In this document: positions 60,205-64,000 of the stretch, one piece after another
How positions within the stretch are numbered: the first letter of the stretch is position 1
How the letters are laid out: each line of letters begins with the position of its first letter
Assembly (NCBI RefSeq): GCF_019112545.1
Contig: NW_025064900.1
Coordinates: forward strand, 778,443 to 842,442
Source: Guyanagaster necrorhizus
Lineage: Eukaryota > Basidiomycota > Agaricomycetes > Agaricales > Physalacriaceae
Direction: 5' to 3'
DNA: 64,000 bases
The notes under the pieces: generated by a model
Told to the model about the DNA's origin: nothing
Databases searched by the model: none
What the model saw: the letters and a program-made list of their open reading frames with translations, nothing else
Program-made: the position numbers and the translations under genes

Positions 60205-61075
60205 TCAGCCTAAAAGGCCATCAAGGAAATCCTCCATATCCGCCTTGGGGTCCTTTGGCGCAGCGCCTTCAGGAAGCGGTAACGCTGGAGCACTGACGTA
60301 AGAAGCCTCTGAAAAAACTCAGTCCCACATCCTACGACACAAAATTCTGTGACTCGCCTTGTTTTCTTTCTCGAGCAGTAGGGGCAGTAGGCTTCTTCCC
60401 GAGTCGTTCGGATTTGGCACGAAAACGAGATTTCAGGTCTAAATAAGGCTGAATGAATGTACAGTATCGTTATTATAAAGGAAAACCGAACCTCGATTAG
60501 CGTCAGCTACTGCCTTTTCCCTTGACAATTCATCAAGCTCGTCGTCCCATACAATCTGCTCGACTTTTCCTTTGCGCGACGGTGCCTCTGACCCTATACC
60601 ACGGGAGGATATATGCGCTAGGGAATGATCTATGTCATCGTCGTTATCGGGTGGTATTGTTTGCAGCGACGACCCCGGGTTGTCGGACAACTTTTGTCGC
60701 TGCAGGAACGATGACAGGTCCACTTCTGGTTCGATTATTGGTTCGCCTAGTGAAAATCAGGACGCGAATCAGTGATATGCACGAAAGCGACGCACCATCG
60801 GAATCGAGCCCTGGGTCTGACTCAGCGTATCTGTCTGCATTGGTGCCCAGATGCCGCTTGGAGAACTTGCGCTCCCTCTCGGCCCTCTCTTCATCGTCTT
60901 CCTCGACTGCTGCCTCGTCCTCTAGGACCAGCCGTTGGTGGAATTCCGCTGGTCGACCATATCCACGCCCTCGACCACGAGCACGTAGGTATTTTCCTAA
61001 GCCACCCCTGGATTTTCCTCGGCCTCTACCACGACTGGCACCGGTTGTCGATGCGGACGGACCAGGTTCTGACAT
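60205..61075 (-). CDS. Conserved RG-rich hypothetical protein
   Basis: Four exons by eye: 61075-60796, 60746-60492, 60438-60358 and 60308-60205. They give 239 aa. The N-terminus is rich in Arg-Gly (RGRGRGKSRGGLG, then RGRGRGYGRPAEF), followed by an acidic helical stretch, KRHLGTNADRYAES, and EVDLSSFLQRQKL. The C-terminal part has DELDELSREKAVADANRDL, KSRFRAKSERLGKK and a final EDFLDGLLG. The layout suggests a soluble RNA-associated protein, an inference from the RG repeats. I recall similar proteins in other Agaricomycetes but no name. The last intron uses a GC donor (GCGAGT), the same as in the decayed copy at 57757. All junctions keep frame and no lesion was seen. Confidence 0.75.
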
Positions 61076-61229
61076 CGGTTTAAAATGGTGGTAAGAAGCA
61101 GAATATTTGTTTATTTATGTATGTAATTCTTCCGTATGTAAACTCTTTATGTACACGAAAGCAACACGAAAGTTGCCTTTCTCAGATTCTGAATCTCTTA
61201 CTCAGTACACATGAATTCTAGTCCATTAT

Positions 61230-61385
61230 GCATCAATCTCAACACTACGCTCTCCAAGATGGCTCCTACCCCACATCTCATACTCGTTCCTGCAATGATG
61301 ATCCTGACGGCTCTTGTTAAAGGAAGAGAGCAGGAAGGAACCCAGGCTCCTCTGATCTTGAGGGATGGAGTTGACTTTGTAGCAT
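61230..61385 (+). pseudogene. KGREQEG-family fragment (flank copy)
   Basis: Encodes NTTLSKMAPTPHLILVPAMM followed by ALVKGREQEGTQAPLILRDG, then a stop. It resembles the island fragments at 51870-52338 in its second half and the 62265-62340 segment in its first half. CG is retained here. No complete gene can be built around it. Confidence 0.5.
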
Positions 61386-61984
61386 GAGTCTCGTCAGACG
61401 TCATCACCATAATACTCATTGCCGATCTTGATCCAAGCTTCTATACAATAATCTTATGGTGATACATCCCAGCAACTGAAGCGCACGCATTATTGTGGCA
61501 TCTTCCAGCGTCCAATTCCTATGACCGACTCGCTCAACTCTCCTCCCATCCGCCTTCGTTCTCTCACTTATTCCAGATGACTGAGTTTTCAGATGACCAT
61601 ATTGATTTTTTTTTTGCAAGATATGTCGGAGACAGGTTTCAAAGCATACCTGCTGCACGACATGCAACCTCCCTTACTGCTCCTTGACATGTCTTCACTC
61701 CCCCACACATGGTGAATGTTTTAAAGGAATGAAATCCAACGAGATGTCGGCGTAGACCCGAATTTGAAAGCGGAAGAGTGGAACAAAAACACCTGTGGGA
61801 GATGATGGTGGGAAAAGGACTGCTCGCCGCCACAGATTCGGTCCACCAACGTCAATGGAAGATTTTCAGTCCGGCATTCTCATCGAGCTAGTTGAGGGAA
61901 GTCTTTGAGTGCGTTACGTTACGGGCTATCGGGTCAAAATTGAAGTCCTGCTTGTATGATGGAATATTACGCTGCTGATATACT
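61386..61984. other. Intergenic, nothing recognised
   Basis: Short open frames only; one poly-T run near 61607-61616. Confidence 0.45.
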
Positions 61985-62468
61985 TCACTTGATAGCTCTG
62001 CGGAAAGTTTCATGAACTTGTCAGTCAAGGACCGAAGGAATAAACCTATTTCAATGAACCAATAAGGCCGCACTTGATATTGTTGGACTAAGCAACTACT
62101 CTAGAAACAAAGGCAACAATTTAAATATTGCTTTCTGTATCTTTCAGATGCCAATCGGCGCTCCCGACGACAGTTCGTCTGAGATGGCAGACATCCAAAT
62201 CTACATTGTATACTTTCTATCTTCTCCTACTCGCCGTTATTCGTTTCTGATTCTTAATCTCAGTACTGCGCTCTCAAAAATAGCCTCAACGCCTCTTGCG
62301 ATTCTCGTTCCTGCTCTTTGGAGGTTCCTTCCAAATGGGATATTGTCCATCATCAATAGAGTACCGAACAAAGAGATTGAGATTCTAGGCCAGTTGAAAA
62401 GTATAGCGAGGCGTAGGCGCATCAGGCACTCACGAATATCCCTCGGGGCATTTCGAGGGATACAGTGA
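61985..62468 (+). pseudogene. Gene fragment related to 50403-50900
   Basis: A frame after a possible intron end (TTTCAG at about 62142-62147) reads SSEMADIQIYIVYFL, STALSKIASTPLAILVPALW and RFLPNGILSIINRVPNKEIE to a stop at 62468. The similarity to 50403-50900 spans about 400 bp. The family is unidentified. No start, domain or longer gene is visible, so I treat it as a remnant or solo exon. Confidence 0.45.
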
Positions 62469-62888
62469 ATCTCCTAGCTATATGCTCCTCCTCGAGTCTG
62501 TCCTGCATATGCCTAATCAAGAGTGCCTCTAGCCGTTCCATAGGGATGGGGGAGAATTTTTTTTCATACCGTTTTACTGACGCCCTTTTCAGGGCCGAAA
62601 AAGGCATTGCTAAAACAAAACCTTTTAAGGTTTCATTTTTACCAGCTCAAATGCACTGGCCTTTGCTGTGCGATATAACGCGCCGGTATATCGAGAGGTC
62701 TCTTCGCGTTGAACATCAATGGAGAGCGTCTAGCAGGCGGGGGGAAATGGTATTCCGGTTACCGTTGATAGGGGGGGACGCAGTCGAGTCACTCTCCATG
62801 ACAAGAAAACTAAAGAATACATGAACATGATACACCATAAAATAATTAGCAATAATGCGCCCGATAACAAACCAGAGTATATCCTCCA
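62469..62888. other. Spacer downstream of the glycosyltransferase
   Basis: Open frames on both strands without recognised similarity. It contains the 3' UTR of the minus-strand glycosyltransferase. Confidence 0.45.
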
Positions 62889-64000
62889 TCAAAACCTTCC
62901 GGCAACACGCTCCTCGATTATCTGTGCGACCGTTGGTCCATGGACCGGAATATTGTCTCCTTGAAATCCTTCGGGGTAGCCGACGACAGGCTCGTTCGGA
63001 TACGTGCGATAACTAGTCCTCAGCGTCAGTGTCAAACAGACTGAGATAGATATAATCAATACGGACGTATTATTCCACACCGCGACATGCGACATTCCGA
63101 GCGCTCGCGTCGTCCAGTGATAATCGTGTGCAAATCCCCCAGGATAGAAGATCTCAATGACCGTGGACACCCTCGTAGGGGGCATGAATAGAAGATGCGT
63201 CAGTCCATTTCCATGCACTCCAAGGAGGATCGTCGTCCGGGCCGCAACATGTAGCTGAGCATCCCTCGACATGCGCTCAGCCTGTATCACATTGAGTTCC
63301 CAGCCTTCTTCCTTTTTCCTCTCAACCAATTCTTGCAGAGCCGTTACCAACGAGTCATGCGCCTCATCCGTGAGCCTCCTCCTCGGAGTACCCTGCCGAC
63401 TGATATACGTGATGACGGCCTTATCCGGCATCGGGAGGTCGTCCCCCTCCCACCTGACGACGTCCAGACCAGCGAACTTCAACACAGACGCACGAACGGG
63501 TTCCCACCACCCACCAACCGTGAATCCCAATACCCCAGACCGCTCGCGCATGTACTCCCACGCCTCAGATGCAATCCGCTGCGTCTGACTCCCGCACAGC
63601 ACACCACGATGCGCCGCGCTCCGATCAGTAAGGAGAACGAGCGGGAAATGCCATGCACGATCAACAGACGAGCCTGAAGTAGCTGCTATTCGGTCCGCCC
63701 AATCCCGTCTGTCTTCAATGGCAAGCGAGGGGAACGCTGCGCGCAAAAAGTACGCGTTGAATCCAGGGTAGTCGCGCCATCCGTTCCCATCACTATTGGC
63801 GAATATGAGTCGGTCCAGTGTGGGTGGGGCGGCATGGGTGAATTTCGCAGAATTGGTATTAGCAACGGAAGCTGCCGGGAAGGCCCCGTACCAGAAGGCT
63901 TGCACGCCAAAGAAGAGCTCAGCGACGAAGTGATAGAAGTGTCCTAGAAATTGACTCGGTTCGTTGACAAGCAGCTAATGAAAAGACTTGAAAAAAAAAA
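62889..64000 (-). CDS. Family 61 glycosyltransferase (EOGT/DUF563-like), 5' end outside window
   Basis: Two exons are seen inside the window, 63943-63067 and 63012-62889, and further exons must lie beyond 64000. The internal exon begins after a CTAG acceptor and reads GHFYHFVAELFFGVQAFWYG. Further landmarks are ITYISRQGTPRRRL, AARTTILLGVHGNGLTH, FMPPTRVSTVIEIFYPGGF and WTTRALGMSHVAVWN, which match the GT61 catalytic region. Proteins of this family transfer xylose, GlcNAc or related sugars in the secretory pathway. A 54-nt intron (63066-63013, GTCCGT...CTAG) is a multiple of three and open in frame. Without splicing it would look like extra protein; removing it restores the family sequence NNTYRTYPNEP. 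No lesion was seen. Confidence 0.85.

Noticed and set aside
60522..61094. 190-codon open frame on the plus strand
   Set aside because: Antisense to the RG-rich gene; composition follows from the RG codons.
62465..62824. 119-codon plus-strand frame downstream of the glycosyltransferase
   Set aside because: No recognisable domain and an equally open antisense frame.

Overview
The window looks like part of an Agaricomycete (mushroom-forming basidiomycete) nuclear genome. Its genes have many introns of about 50-75 nt. The gene families are typical of that group: F-box proteins with an N-terminal coiled coil, a seven-helix membrane protein family, a MARVEL-like protein, a family 61 glycosyltransferase, and chromodomain-bearing Ty3/gypsy retrotransposons. 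The species cannot be named from the sequence. No tRNA, rRNA or CRISPR array was recognised. All exon models were made by eye.

Left flank (1-8060, CpG-normal): part of a 0.2-kb direct repeat (second copy at 56.7 kb), a MARVEL-like four-helix protein (minus), two intact 3-ketodihydrosphingosine reductase paralogues arranged tail to tail with identical internal exon lengths, and an eight-exon seven-helix membrane protein divergent from the second reductase.

Repeat island (about 8060-54020): 46 kb almost without CG dinucleotides, with sharp edges. It holds (1) the 3' end of a chromodomain gypsy element with a 1.1-kb LTR; (2) a decayed TKL-like protein kinase gene; (3) a gypsy element with 460-bp LTR, gag and pol, broken by another LTR family; (4) three copies of a 1.8-kb LTR family, called LTR-X here, one forming a 2.7-kb inverted-repeat structure; (5) two decayed multi-exon genes at 26.7-31.6 kb, one with a cysteine-rich cluster and one with a perfect CCHC zinc knuckle; (6) a minus-strand gypsy element whose gag-protease and RT-integrase frames decayed without indels and overlap by ATGA; (7) a second truncated copy of the 460-bp-LTR gypsy element; (8) a copia tail with LTR; and (9) about 8 kb of mostly unrecognisable sequence with fragments of a gene family also found in the right flank.

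Right flank (54020-64000, CpG-normal): an F-box pseudogene, the second copy of the direct repeat, an RG-rich conserved gene (intact, 239 aa) with a truncated pseudogene copy, a CE16-type acetylesterase remnant between them, decayed family fragments, and a family 61 glycosyltransferase running off the right end.

The genes form no obvious pathway. The island looks like a nested-insertion graveyard whose decay is dominated by point changes, as expected from cytosine-methylation-driven deamination. The least explained part is the pair of spliced zinc-binding genes at 26.7-31.6 kb, convergent with the gypsy pol at 31.8 kb.
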